Below are positions 1 to 5,181 of a stretch of 8,049 nucleotides of DNA, in pieces. The position numbers were made by a program, and so were the translations under genes. Each line of letters starts with the position of its first letter. Position 1 is the first letter of the stretch. This DNA comes from Cyanobacteria bacterium UBA6984. GTDB lineage: Bacteria > Cyanobacteriota > Vampirovibrionia > Gastranaerophilales > Gastranaerophilaceae. Location: contig DJYG01000025.1 in the NCBI GenBank assembly GCA_002450015.1, forward strand, positions 1-8,049. Reading direction: 5' to 3'. The notes under the pieces were generated by a model that was not told the origin of the DNA, searched no databases, and saw only the letters and a list, made by a program, of their open reading frames with translations.

Positions 1-32
1 AAAAAGGTTATTTCTATTGAAATAACCTTTTT
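1..32 (-). terminator. Intrinsic terminator of the 55-699 gene
   Basis: A perfect 14-bp inverted repeat (1-14 with 19-32) encloses a TATT loop. Read on the minus strand, the stem ends in a run of U from the A5 at the window edge. It lies 22 bases past the stop codon of the minus-strand gene at 55-699. The plus-strand reading also ends in T5, so it may work in both directions and stop a gene lying left of the window. The U tract may continue beyond position 1. Confidence 0.85.
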
Positions 33-54
33 AAATCTATCAATTATTTACTTA

Positions 55-699
55 TTAAGAGAATAAGTTAAATGATTTTTCAACGTTGTCACCGATTAAT
101 GATTTTACTGAATCAAATTCTGTTTTTAACGCATTGTGTTCAGTATCTAATGCTTTTAAATCATTATCTAATAATTTTTCTTTTCTGTTAATTTTTGCAG
201 TTGCAGCATTATATTCAGCTTCTGCTTTTGCTAATTCAGTTGTATCTGCTTCAATTGTTAATTGGTTGTTACCTGATACTGATGTATCTACCCAAGGATT
301 TGTATCCTTTGTAGTTTCATCTGTATTAGGTACTTGCAACATAAATTGACCTGATTCAATCATTTCATATAATTGTGATTCAGTGAATTTCATTCCTGTT
401 TTTGTTTTTTCATCATACAATTTAACATCATTTCCATAAGCATCTACTAATTTGAATTTATCACCTAAGCCTGCTAAGTTTGTTGAATTCAAAGCTGTTG
501 GAACTACATTACCAGTTTTATCATAAGATCTATATACAAGCTTTGTTTTGTTTAAAGCTTTTGTATAGTCTGTTGCAGCTTGTTCTGATTCATCTGCTAA
601 TCTGATTTTTGTATTAGAGATGTTTTGTGATTTATATTCTATATCGTTTATTCTTGCTGTAATTGATAATAATCTTGCTTGTGATGCTGACATACCCAT
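55..699 (-). CDS. Hypothetical coiled-coil protein with axial-protein-like layout (214 aa)
   Basis: I do not recognise a named family. The ATG at 699 is chosen because AAGGAG (708-713) sits 8 bases upstream; Met3 is a possible but less well-spaced alternative. The product has three parts. Residues 1-55 are a long amphipathic helix (ASQARLLSITARINDIEY, then QNISNTKI). Residues 56-150 are a mixed, probably beta-rich segment (VYRSYDKTGN, FKLVDAYGNDVKLYD, FMLQVP). Residues 152-214 are a heptad-like coiled coil ending in DNVEKSFNLFS. There is no signal peptide, no membrane segment and no cysteine. Terminal helices around a central domain are the layout of flagellin, hook-associated and some type III secreted proteins, and QNISNTKI loosely recalls the N-terminal motif of flagellar rod/hook proteins. 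That is inference from layout only. From memory, similar N-termini are common in Gastranaerophilales hypothetical proteins. The gene is single, with its own terminator at 1-32, and diverges from tRNA-Arg. Confidence 0.85.
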   Translation of the reverse strand: MGMSASQARLLSITARINDIEYKSQNISNTKIRLADESEQAATDYTKALNKTKLVYRSYDKTGNVVPTALNSTNLAGLGDKFKLVDAYGNDVKLYDEKTKTGMKFTESQLYEMIESGQFMLQVPNTDETTKDTNPWVDTSVSGNNQLTIEADTTELAKAEAEYNAATAKINRKEKLLDNDLKALDTEHNALKTEFDSVKSLIGDNVEKSFNLFS

Positions 700-803
700 A
701 AGCGGTACTCCTTATTCAATTTCCATTTCCCTTACAAGGTTTATATCGTCATTTTTAATAAAAACTTTAGGATTTTATAATTTAATTTTACAATTCTTTA
801 CAT

Positions 804-832
804 TTGTTTTAGAGTACAATTTTTTATATAAT
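804..832 (+). promoter_or_regulatory. Sigma70-type promoter of tRNA-Arg
   Basis: TTGTTT (804-809) and TATAAT (827-832) are separated by 17 bases, which puts the transcription start near 839-840, about 10 bases before the mature 5' end of tRNA-Arg. The -10 is a perfect consensus and the -35 matches at four of six positions. An exact palindrome overlaps the predicted start (see 837-846). Confidence 0.65.
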
Positions 833-846
833 ATATATTGTACAAT
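814..846. repeat. ATTGTACAAT palindrome plus upstream half-site (operator-like)
   Basis: ATTGTACAAT at 837-846 is a perfect 10-bp palindrome. GTACAAT occurs again at 814-820, so 814-820 and 837-843 also form a 7-bp inverted repeat around the -10 box. Placement at the predicted start of the tRNA-Arg transcript, in the region shared with the divergent gene at 55-699, suits a repressor operator. AT-rich DNA makes short palindromes common, so the regulatory role is inference. Confidence 0.35.
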
Positions 847-848
847 TT

Positions 849-922
849 GCGCTCGTAGCTCAGTTGAATAGAGTGTCAGAGTCCGAACCTGAAGGTCATG
901 GGTTTGAATCCCATCGAGCGCA
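849..922 (+). tRNA. tRNA-Arg (anticodon CCG)
   Basis: A full cloverleaf can be drawn. The acceptor stem is GCGCTCG/CGAGCGC (849-855 with 915-921) and the discriminator is A922. The D stem is GCTC/GAGT, the anticodon CCG is at 883-885 after T33, the variable loop has 5 nt, and the T stem ATGGG/CCCAT is perfect. It decodes CGG. A20 (868) and C35 are the usual arginine identity bases. CCA is not encoded. Several normally conserved positions differ. Position 19 is A (867) and position 56 is T (905), so the tertiary G19-C56 pair is replaced by A-U. Position 32 is G instead of a pyrimidine, and 31-39 is an A-C mismatch. Intact acceptor and T stems argue for a working tRNA, but decay of the anticodon arm cannot be excluded. 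Confidence 0.9.
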
Positions 923-1032
923 TTTTATTATTTTAATAAATCTAAATACATCATTCTTTGTATTCATGAAACAATTACTGATATATATAATATTTACGTT
1001 AGGACATGTTTATAATATTATCTAATTAAAAA
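923..1032. other. Intergenic leader between tRNA-Arg and the 1033 gene
   Basis: This is an AT-rich spacer. It begins with an all-A/T 7-bp inverted repeat (924-930 with 934-940) that has no T tract and is a poor terminator. It ends with TATAAT at 1011-1016, only 16 bases before the ATG at 1033 and without a good -35. A second TATAAT lies at 986-991, with TTCATG 17 bases upstream. Nothing else is recognised here. Confidence 0.5.
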
Positions 1033-1674
1033 ATGACAAATAACTTTAATAATTATGATACATCTGAAAGTTTTAGAAACTCACCTATGGTAAGAGAACG
1101 AGTTTCACTAATTTCTGCACACATGTATAAGCAGTTTTGTGATTACCAGCACGCTAACGAGAATACAGGTTTAATTTTTGCGGCTATGGCGGAAACGTCA
1201 AGAGAATTTGTTGAAAACTTGAAACAATCTTTTGCCTCCAGAGGTGTTGCAACTGAAAATATATGGTACAAAGTAGATACAAAAGTACCTGCAATTGTAA
1301 TAAATATATTTTGGAATTGTTATAGTTTTACAATGAGATGTAATTTTAAACCGCAAGCTCTATTTAGAGAAAATGAACCGGCTTTATTTTCAGGCAGAAT
1401 TATAGCAATTAAAAATAATTATTTTGATTTAGTAAAAGATGCAAAGAGTAATGATGATGAAATGTCTGTGTTATTGGATAACGAAATAGCATCACTTTTT
1501 GTTCCTGAAAATAAGATGCAAAGTGCTATTTTTAAGCTTAAACACAGAGCAAACAAAGAGTTTCTTCTTGCACAGATTGATGCAGGTCGAGAATTTGTTT
1601 TAACAGTGTCTGAAGCTATATGCAGCAGCACTATTTACCATGAAGAAGGCAGCAGGAAAAGCTTCAATATATAA
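1033..1674 (+). CDS. Conserved-looking hypothetical protein (213 aa)
   Basis: I do not recognise this protein. It is a soluble mixed alpha/beta protein with no signal peptide and no membrane helix. Residues 1-20 are polar and probably disordered. Residues 20-75 look helical (VRERVSLISAHMYKQFCDYQ, then ETSREFVENLKQSFASRG). Residues 78-130 look like beta strands (WYKVDTKVPAIVINIFWNCY, FTMRCNF, SGRIIAIKN). Residues 140-200 are helical, with one cysteine-serine pair in EAICSS near the C-terminus. The ATG at 1033 has no Shine-Dalgarno sequence upstream, only A/T. A downstream ATG at 1087 also lacks one, so the start is uncertain. A TATAAT at 1011-1016 would give a leader of about 10 nt. Its TAA stop (1672-1674) directly abuts the stop of the convergent gene at 1675-1935, leaving no room for a terminator. 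Length and ordinary codon use support a real gene. Confidence 0.8.
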   Translation: MTNNFNNYDTSESFRNSPMVRERVSLISAHMYKQFCDYQHANENTGLIFAAMAETSREFVENLKQSFASRGVATENIWYKVDTKVPAIVINIFWNCYSFTMRCNFKPQALFRENEPALFSGRIIAIKNNYFDLVKDAKSNDDEMSVLLDNEIASLFVPENKMQSAIFKLKHRANKEFLLAQIDAGREFVLTVSEAICSSTIYHEEGSRKSFNI

Positions 1675-1935
1675 CTAGTTTTCACTGTTTGAACTTATAT
1701 GACAGCACATTTCTGCAAGTACACGTTGTACGTCAGCACCGCCGTATGTTACTTCCATAAGCAAATTTGGTCTAATCATGATTGTTTCTTTGTAATCCAT
1801 TGTATCAATGTCAATTATATTAAATTCATAAAAATCCACTGCTGCACTAATTAATTTAGCATATTCGCAGCCTCCTACCCACTTGATAAACATATATTGT
1901 CCTTCAAGTTGCTTTAATCTTTCTAATAATCTCAT
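1675..1935 (-). CDS. Small hypothetical protein, possibly Sm-like (86 aa)
   Basis: The function is not recognised. The ATG at 1935 is preceded by AGGAT (1941-1945) with a 5-base gap. The product opens with a short amphipathic helix (MRLLERLKQLEG). A run of alternating hydrophobic residues follows (QYMFIKWVGG, AKLISAAVDFYEFNIIDIDTM, ETIMIRPNLLMEVTYGG), and it closes with a helix (ADVQRVLAEMCCHIS). A helix followed by about five short strands, with a W-x-GG turn after the second strand, recalls small beta-barrel Sm/Hfq-like proteins. This is pattern reading only; no family motif is proved. Two adjacent cysteines (CC) lie near the C-terminus. It has a plausible promoter in the 83-base gap after the PilZ gene, or may be read through from it, since no terminator separates them. 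It converges on the 1033-1674 gene with stop codons touching. Confidence 0.75.
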   Translation of the reverse strand: MRLLERLKQLEGQYMFIKWVGGCEYAKLISAAVDFYEFNIIDIDTMDYKETIMIRPNLLMEVTYGGADVQRVLAEMCCHISSNSEN

Positions 1936-1972
1936 ACGCTATCCTATGTACCTTTAACTTATTAACTACAAT

Positions 1973-2003
1973 AATATATTAGTGATTTTTTTGATAAAGT
2001 CAA
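1973..2003 (-). promoter_or_regulatory. Candidate promoter of the 86-aa gene
   Basis: On the minus strand TTGACT (2003-1998) is followed after 19 bases by TATATT (1978-1973). Both hexamers match consensus at five of six positions, but the spacer is longer than the usual 16-18, so this is tentative. The start would fall near 1966, giving a leader of about 30 nt before the ATG at 1935. Confidence 0.35.
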
Positions 2004-2018
2004 AATTAGTATAAAAGG

Positions 2019-2651
2019 TTATGATAACTGATATAAAAAGCACTGTCCTACAATGTAATCAATATTTTCTTGAGAAATAGTTGTTAGGACGAAAGCATGC
2101 TGAAACACAGGACGTCCATTTTCTGCGGTAGTTCTTGTATATACATATTCAGCTTCAGTTTGAATGGATTTATTTTTAAAGTTTAAAGTTAAATCAATTT
2201 TGTCATAAGGTAAAAAAGGCTTATTGTTTTGGATACAAATACCTTTACCGCAAATATTCAATGTTTCACCCTCTATTGTACTTTCATTACCATTTCTTGT
2301 AACTTTCATAACAAAAGGTATTTTTAAATTTGCTCTAAAATATTCGCGTCTTTGCGTAATCTTGTTTTGTGCGGGAAATGTAATTGCGTAAACGGTATTT
2401 TCGCCATCATCCATAACATCAATTACTCTTGACAGCGAATTATAAATGCCATTATCGGAATATACGTTAAGTGTTAAATTAGTTCCTACTTTAGGCTTAA
2501 TTTTGCCTGTTTTTGAATTTTCTGAAACAACAAGCATTCTATCAGGTTCAATATTTTTAATTTTGCACATAATTCTGTGTAAATATTCATCATCAAAAAA
2601 TTCTACTTCAAAAGATTTCAAATTTTTATATTCATCAAAAAAATCAGCCAT
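2019..2651 (-). CDS. PilZ-domain protein, YcgR-like c-di-GMP effector (210 aa)
   Basis: This is a probable cytoplasmic receptor for cyclic di-GMP. Residues 1-95 form a beta-rich N-terminal domain of the YcgR/PilZN type (FEVEFFDDEYLHRIMCKIKN, MLVVSE, VGTNLTLNVYSDNGIYNS). The PilZ domain follows from about residue 100. The RxxxR switch is read as RREYFR at 101-106. The second motif, normally (D/N)xSxxG, appears as NICGKG at 132-137, so the serine is replaced by Cys134. Domain order and length fit the YcgR/YpfA-like family, which acts on motility, exopolysaccharide or adhesion machinery; the target here is unknown. An upstream in-frame ATG at 2705 would add 18 residues. It is rejected because it falls inside the -35 box of the promoter at 2676-2705, whereas the ATG at 2651 has AAGGAG (2657-2662) 5 bases upstream. 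The gene is monocistronic or leads into the 86-aa gene 83 bases downstream. Confidence 0.92.
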   Translation of the reverse strand: MADFFDEYKNLKSFEVEFFDDEYLHRIMCKIKNIEPDRMLVVSENSKTGKIKPKVGTNLTLNVYSDNGIYNSLSRVIDVMDDGENTVYAITFPAQNKITQRREYFRANLKIPFVMKVTRNGNESTIEGETLNICGKGICIQNNKPFLPYDKIDLTLNFKNKSIQTEAEYVYTRTTAENGRPVFQHAFVLTTISQENIDYIVGQCFLYQLS

Positions 2652-2656
2652 AACTG

Positions 2657-2662
2657 CTCCTT
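2657..2662 (-). promoter_or_regulatory. Ribosome binding site that fixes the PilZ start
   Basis: AAGGAG on the minus strand lies 5 bases before the ATG at 2651. It decides between this start and the upstream ATG at 2705, which has no such site and lies within the promoter. Confidence 0.85.
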
Positions 2663-2675
2663 CAAATATAAAATA

Positions 2676-2705
2676 ATTATACAATAAAAATTTAAATATT
2701 GACAA
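2676..2705 (-). promoter_or_regulatory. Sigma70-type promoter of the PilZ gene
   Basis: On the minus strand TTGTCA (2705-2700) and TATAAT (2681-2676) are separated by 18 bases. The predicted start near 2669 gives a leader of about 18 nt that contains the ribosome binding site. The -35 overlaps, on the opposite strand, a TTGACA that could serve a plus-strand promoter. Confidence 0.75.
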
Positions 2706-2727
2706 AGCTTAAATTTTGCGCTATTTT
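2699..2727 (+). promoter_or_regulatory. Candidate divergent promoter upstream of tRNA-Leu
   Basis: TTGACA (2699-2704) is followed after 17 bases by TATTTT (2722-2727). The -35 is perfect and the -10 matches at four of six positions. If active it would transcribe 2734-2892 and run into tRNA-Leu, giving the tRNA a second, distal start or making a leader RNA. Its -35 is the complement of the PilZ promoter -35, so the two could not be used at once. Confidence 0.35.
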
Positions 2728-2825
2728 ACAAATACAGTCACATTAACTATATTTGAATTTAATAGGCTTGTGGCACAATGCCGAAAAATGATTAAATATC
2801 GTTTCAGATAGGTTGTAGCCGCACA
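2728..2825. other. Non-coding stretch upstream of the tRNA-Leu promoter
   Basis: No open frame with a start signal is convincing here; the frames that cross it run antisense or sense through the tRNA. A small hairpin, GGCA-CAA-TGCC, overlaps a TTGTG-G-CACAA repeat just upstream (about 2769-2782). There is no T tract, so it is not a terminator. A small RNA or tRNA leader is possible but not supported by any known family. Confidence 0.3.
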
Positions 2826-2847
2826 AATTGTCAAAACATTGACAATT
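2826..2847. repeat. 8-bp inverted repeat over the tRNA-Leu -35 box
   Basis: AATTGTCA (2826-2833) and TGACAATT (2840-2847) are perfect inverted copies separated by 6 bases. The right arm covers the -35 TTGACA of the tRNA-Leu promoter, and the left arm supplies a TTGACA on the minus strand. The size and symmetry are typical of a dimeric regulator site. It could also be two opposed -35 boxes, though the minus-strand one has no good -10. Confidence 0.45.
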
Positions 2848-2867
2848 AAGCCCAACAAATATAAAAT
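2839..2867 (+). promoter_or_regulatory. Strong sigma70-type promoter of tRNA-Leu
   Basis: TTGACA (2839-2844) and TAAAAT (2862-2867) are separated by exactly 17 bases. The start is predicted near 2874, about 20 bases before the tRNA. This is the closest match to consensus in the window. The terminator at 2980-3006 completes a single-tRNA transcription unit. Confidence 0.8.
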
Positions 2868-2892
2868 GTATTTACAATTAAATAAATTTAGT

Positions 2893-2974
<82 letters not shown>

Positions 2975-2979
2975 TTTAT

Positions 2980-3006
2980 AAAAGATACAGAAATGTATCT
3001 TTTTTT
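2980..3006 (+). terminator. Intrinsic terminator of tRNA-Leu
   Basis: A 10-bp perfect stem (2980-2989 with 2994-3003) with a GAAA tetraloop runs into a T tract. It begins 6 bases after the tRNA and separates it from the acyltransferase gene, which therefore needs its own promoter. Confidence 0.9.
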
Positions 3007-3077
3007 CTTATATATAAAGCGATTTTACGGAGTTTGATATATAAATTTTTCTTATACATTTATGATAGAATTATTTT

Positions 3078-4130
3078 ATGTTTAAAAGTAAAACTAGAAT
3101 AGAATTTATTGATATTATAAAAGGCTTAGCTATAATTCTTGTAGTTGTAGGTCATACTAGCCCGGACAAAACAGAAATTTTACCTTACAAATCTCTTATA
3201 TATGCTTTTCACATGCCATTGTTTTTTCTTATTTCAGGCATGTTTGTCGAAACAAGTAGGGAAAATTATTCTTTGCAAACGTTAGGAAAATTTTTACATA
3301 AAAATTTTATTGCGCTAATTGTACCATTTTTGATTTGGGGTGCAATTTACATGAATTTTTCTTTTACTAATTTAATACATTTGTGCTTTGGCTCTTGGAT
3401 TGCTTTTGCGCATATTCACACTTTAACGTCATTGTGGTTCATTATTGTACTTTTCGTTGCTAGAATTTATCTTGAATTATTTTATATGTTTGTAAATAAG
3501 CTTAAATTGAAGATAAAATTTTCAGCTTGTATTGCCATCCCTATTTGCTTTATATTAGGTTTTTATTTACCACATTATAATGATGTATTAACACAAAGAG
3601 GAAATTTTTTGAGCTACGATATAGCTTTTGTTGCTGCAGGGTTCATGCTTATTGGTTCACTTATTAGACCATATATAAGCAAAATTATTGAGATTAAAAA
3701 TATATATTTAGTGATACTAATGATATTTTTTGGTTTGCTGTTTTTGTGTGGTTTTAGTTGTACTAATTATACACATGAGTTTGTGCTAATGGCAAACGCT
3801 AATTACTTGAATCCACTTGCGTTTCTGTTCAATTCAATATTAGGAAGTATTTTTATAATATTAGTTGGAATCATAATATATAAAATACCTATTAAAAAGC
3901 GCATACTTAATTTCTTAGGACAAAATACATTAGCCATTTTTTTGCTGCATAGACATATTGTTGTTGCATTTTTAAATTTTTTACAAGCAAATACAACATT
4001 AAACCGCTTATCTATAAATATAATTATAACAATAATCGCATTAATTATTTCATCTTTACTTGTTATATTAATAAATAAATGCGCACCGATAATGTTTGGT
4101 AAAACAAATAATTTCCTAAAAAAAAATTAA
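3078..4130 (+). CDS. Integral-membrane acyltransferase, acyltransferase-3 family (350 aa)
   Basis: The protein belongs to the large OafA/WecH-like family that moves acetyl or other acyl groups onto surface sugars, lipids or peptides at the cytoplasmic membrane. The family signature is clear. RIEFIDIIKGLAIILVVVGH at residues 7-26 gives the N-terminal R/D, KG and the conserved His26. FHMPLFFLISG (44-54) is the second motif. About ten hydrophobic helices fill the rest, ending at LAIFLLHRHIVV and a last helix before a basic tail. At 350 residues it is a stand-alone membrane domain without the SGNH extension of some O-acetyltransferases. The start at 3078 places the R-x4-D motif at the usual distance, but there is no Shine-Dalgarno sequence; a TATGAT at 3061-3066 lies 11 bases upstream. 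No glycan-synthesis gene is next to it, so the substrate cannot be inferred. It converges with the permease gene, 54 bases away. Composition is AT-rich like its neighbours. Confidence 0.93.
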   Translation: MFKSKTRIEFIDIIKGLAIILVVVGHTSPDKTEILPYKSLIYAFHMPLFFLISGMFVETSRENYSLQTLGKFLHKNFIALIVPFLIWGAIYMNFSFTNLIHLCFGSWIAFAHIHTLTSLWFIIVLFVARIYLELFYMFVNKLKLKIKFSACIAIPICFILGFYLPHYNDVLTQRGNFLSYDIAFVAAGFMLIGSLIRPYISKIIEIKNIYLVILMIFFGLLFLCGFSCTNYTHEFVLMANANYLNPLAFLFNSILGSIFIILVGIIIYKIPIKKRILNFLGQNTLAIFLLHRHIVVAFLNFLQANTTLNRLSINIIITIIALIISSLLVILINKCAPIMFGKTNNFLKKN

Positions 4131-4184
4131 AAATTATATTATGAAGACAAAAAAGTTTAAAAGTCTTAATATGATATACAATAT

Positions 4185-5057
4185 TTAAATTTGGTACTTA
4201 TTTTTTTCAAAGAATATAATATTTATAAGTGAAAAGAGCATAACAACAACAAGCAAAACAACCGCAAGCGCGGAGGCATAGCCTAAATCTAAATTTTCAA
4301 AAGCTCTTTCATAAATATAATAAACAATTGTTTTACTGGAATTAAGAGGTCCTCCTTTTGTCATTACATAAATTTCTGCAAAAACTTTCATTGCTGAAAT
4401 TGCGCTAATTGTCGAAACAAGGGCAATAGTAGGCATTATATGTGGAATTGTAACAGTAAAATGTTTACGTAAAAAACTAGCACCATCAATATCGCATGCT
4501 TCGTAGAGTTCATTAGGTACACTCATTAATGCGGCAAGGTAAATCATCATATAATATCCAATACCTTTCCAGATTGTAACTACAATTACGGATATTAATG
4601 AAAATTTTGTGTCAGTGAGCCACCCTATGGGACTAAATCCAAATTGTTCAATAATAAAATTCAATATACCTGTTTGAGCATATAACCACTTGAACGCAAT
4701 TGCCGCAACAACAATTGAAACTATAACAGGAAGATAAATTAAAATTTTATACAAAGTTAAAAAACGGAGTTTTTGATTTATCAAAATGGCAATAAAAAGT
4801 GGTATTATAGCCAAAATTGGCACAGCAACAAAAAGATATAAAAAGGTATTAAACATTACCTTGTAAAAAATATTAGAATGAAATAATGCAAAATAATTCT
4901 TTAATGAAACAAAATCAGGGGCATAAATATTATTTTGGTAATCAAAAAAGCTAAAATAAATGGTTTGAAAAAAAGGTATAAAAAAGAATACGATTAAAAT
5001 AACCGCAGCCGGCAACAAAAATAAATAAGGTGCATATTTTTTATAATACCTGAACAT
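4185..5057 (-). CDS. Sugar ABC transporter permease, MalF/UgpA type (290 aa)
   Basis: This is one of the two membrane subunits of a carbohydrate-uptake ABC importer (CUT1 type). About six membrane helices are visible, starting with YAPYLFLLPAAVILIVFFFIP. The loop that docks the ATPase is clear: YEACDIDGASFLRKHFTVTIP, residues 185-205, in which Glu186-Ala187, Gly192, Ile204 and Pro205 fit the EAA-x3-G-x9-I-x-LP motif. KGGPLNSSKTIVYYIYERAF is typical of the MalF/UgpA branch. An in-frame TTG at 5123 would add 22 residues but lies inside the terminator hairpin of the upstream gene. The ATG at 5057 gives the usual family N-terminus (FRYYKKYAPYLFLLPA) and is preferred. There is no Shine-Dalgarno sequence, and the predicted transcription start falls on the ATG itself. 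No partner permease, binding protein or ATPase is adjacent, which is unusual for this family. The substrate is unknown. Confidence 0.93.
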   Translation of the reverse strand: MFRYYKKYAPYLFLLPAAVILIVFFFIPFFQTIYFSFFDYQNNIYAPDFVSLKNYFALFHSNIFYKVMFNTFLYLFVAVPILAIIPLFIAILINQKLRFLTLYKILIYLPVIVSIVVAAIAFKWLYAQTGILNFIIEQFGFSPIGWLTDTKFSLISVIVVTIWKGIGYYMMIYLAALMSVPNELYEACDIDGASFLRKHFTVTIPHIMPTIALVSTISAISAMKVFAEIYVMTKGGPLNSSKTIVYYIYERAFENLDLGYASALAVVLLVVVMLFSLINIIFFEKNKYQI

Positions 5058-5063
5058 ACATGA

Positions 5064-5092
5064 ATTATAGTAATTATTTTTGCTTAGAGCAA
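5064..5092 (-). promoter_or_regulatory. Promoter of the permease, possibly leaderless
   Basis: On the minus strand TTGCTC (5092-5087) and TATAAT (5069-5064) are separated by 17 bases. The -10 is perfect and the -35 matches at four of six positions. The start is predicted at about 5057, the first base of the chosen ATG. This fits a leaderless mRNA and the lack of a ribosome binding site. Confidence 0.5.
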
Positions 5093-5110
5093 ATTGTTTA
5101 CAAACACCTA

Positions 5111-5151
5111 CAAAAACACTCAAATCATTATATAAAATGACTTGAGTGTTT
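5111..5151 (-). terminator. Intrinsic terminator of the large 5182-8046 gene
   Basis: Arms 5114-5129 and 5136-5151 form a 16-bp stem with a 6-base loop. On the plus strand position 5124 with 5141 is an A-C mismatch. In minus-strand RNA the same position is a U-G wobble, so the stem is unbroken only in that direction. Read on the minus strand it ends in U5 (complement of 5112-5116). It lies 30 bases past the TAA at 5182 and separates that gene from the permease. It also contains the false TTG start of the permease frame. Confidence 0.88.
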
Positions 5152-5181
5152 AATGTCTTACTTTTATTTTAATATAATTAT

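Noticed and set aside
86..349. Plus-strand frame of 87 codons opposite the first gene
   Set aside because: It is antisense to a gene with a clear ribosome binding site and terminator, and it has no start signal of its own.
924..940. Inverted repeat TTTATTA/TAATAAA after tRNA-Arg as a terminator
   Set aside because: The stem has only A-T pairs and no T tract follows, so it is too weak to call.
1989..2005. Inverted repeat TTTTGA/TCAAAA downstream of the PilZ gene
   Set aside because: On the minus strand it is followed by A, not U, and it overlaps a candidate -35 box, so it is not a terminator.
2652..2705. 18-residue N-terminal extension of the PilZ protein
   Set aside because: The ATG at 2705 lies in the -35 box of the promoter, and transcription is predicted to start downstream of it, near 2669.
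4144..4167. Hairpin AAGAC/GTCTT between the convergent acyltransferase and permease genes
   Set aside because: A 5-bp stem with a 14-base loop and no adjacent T tract on either strand is not a credible terminator.
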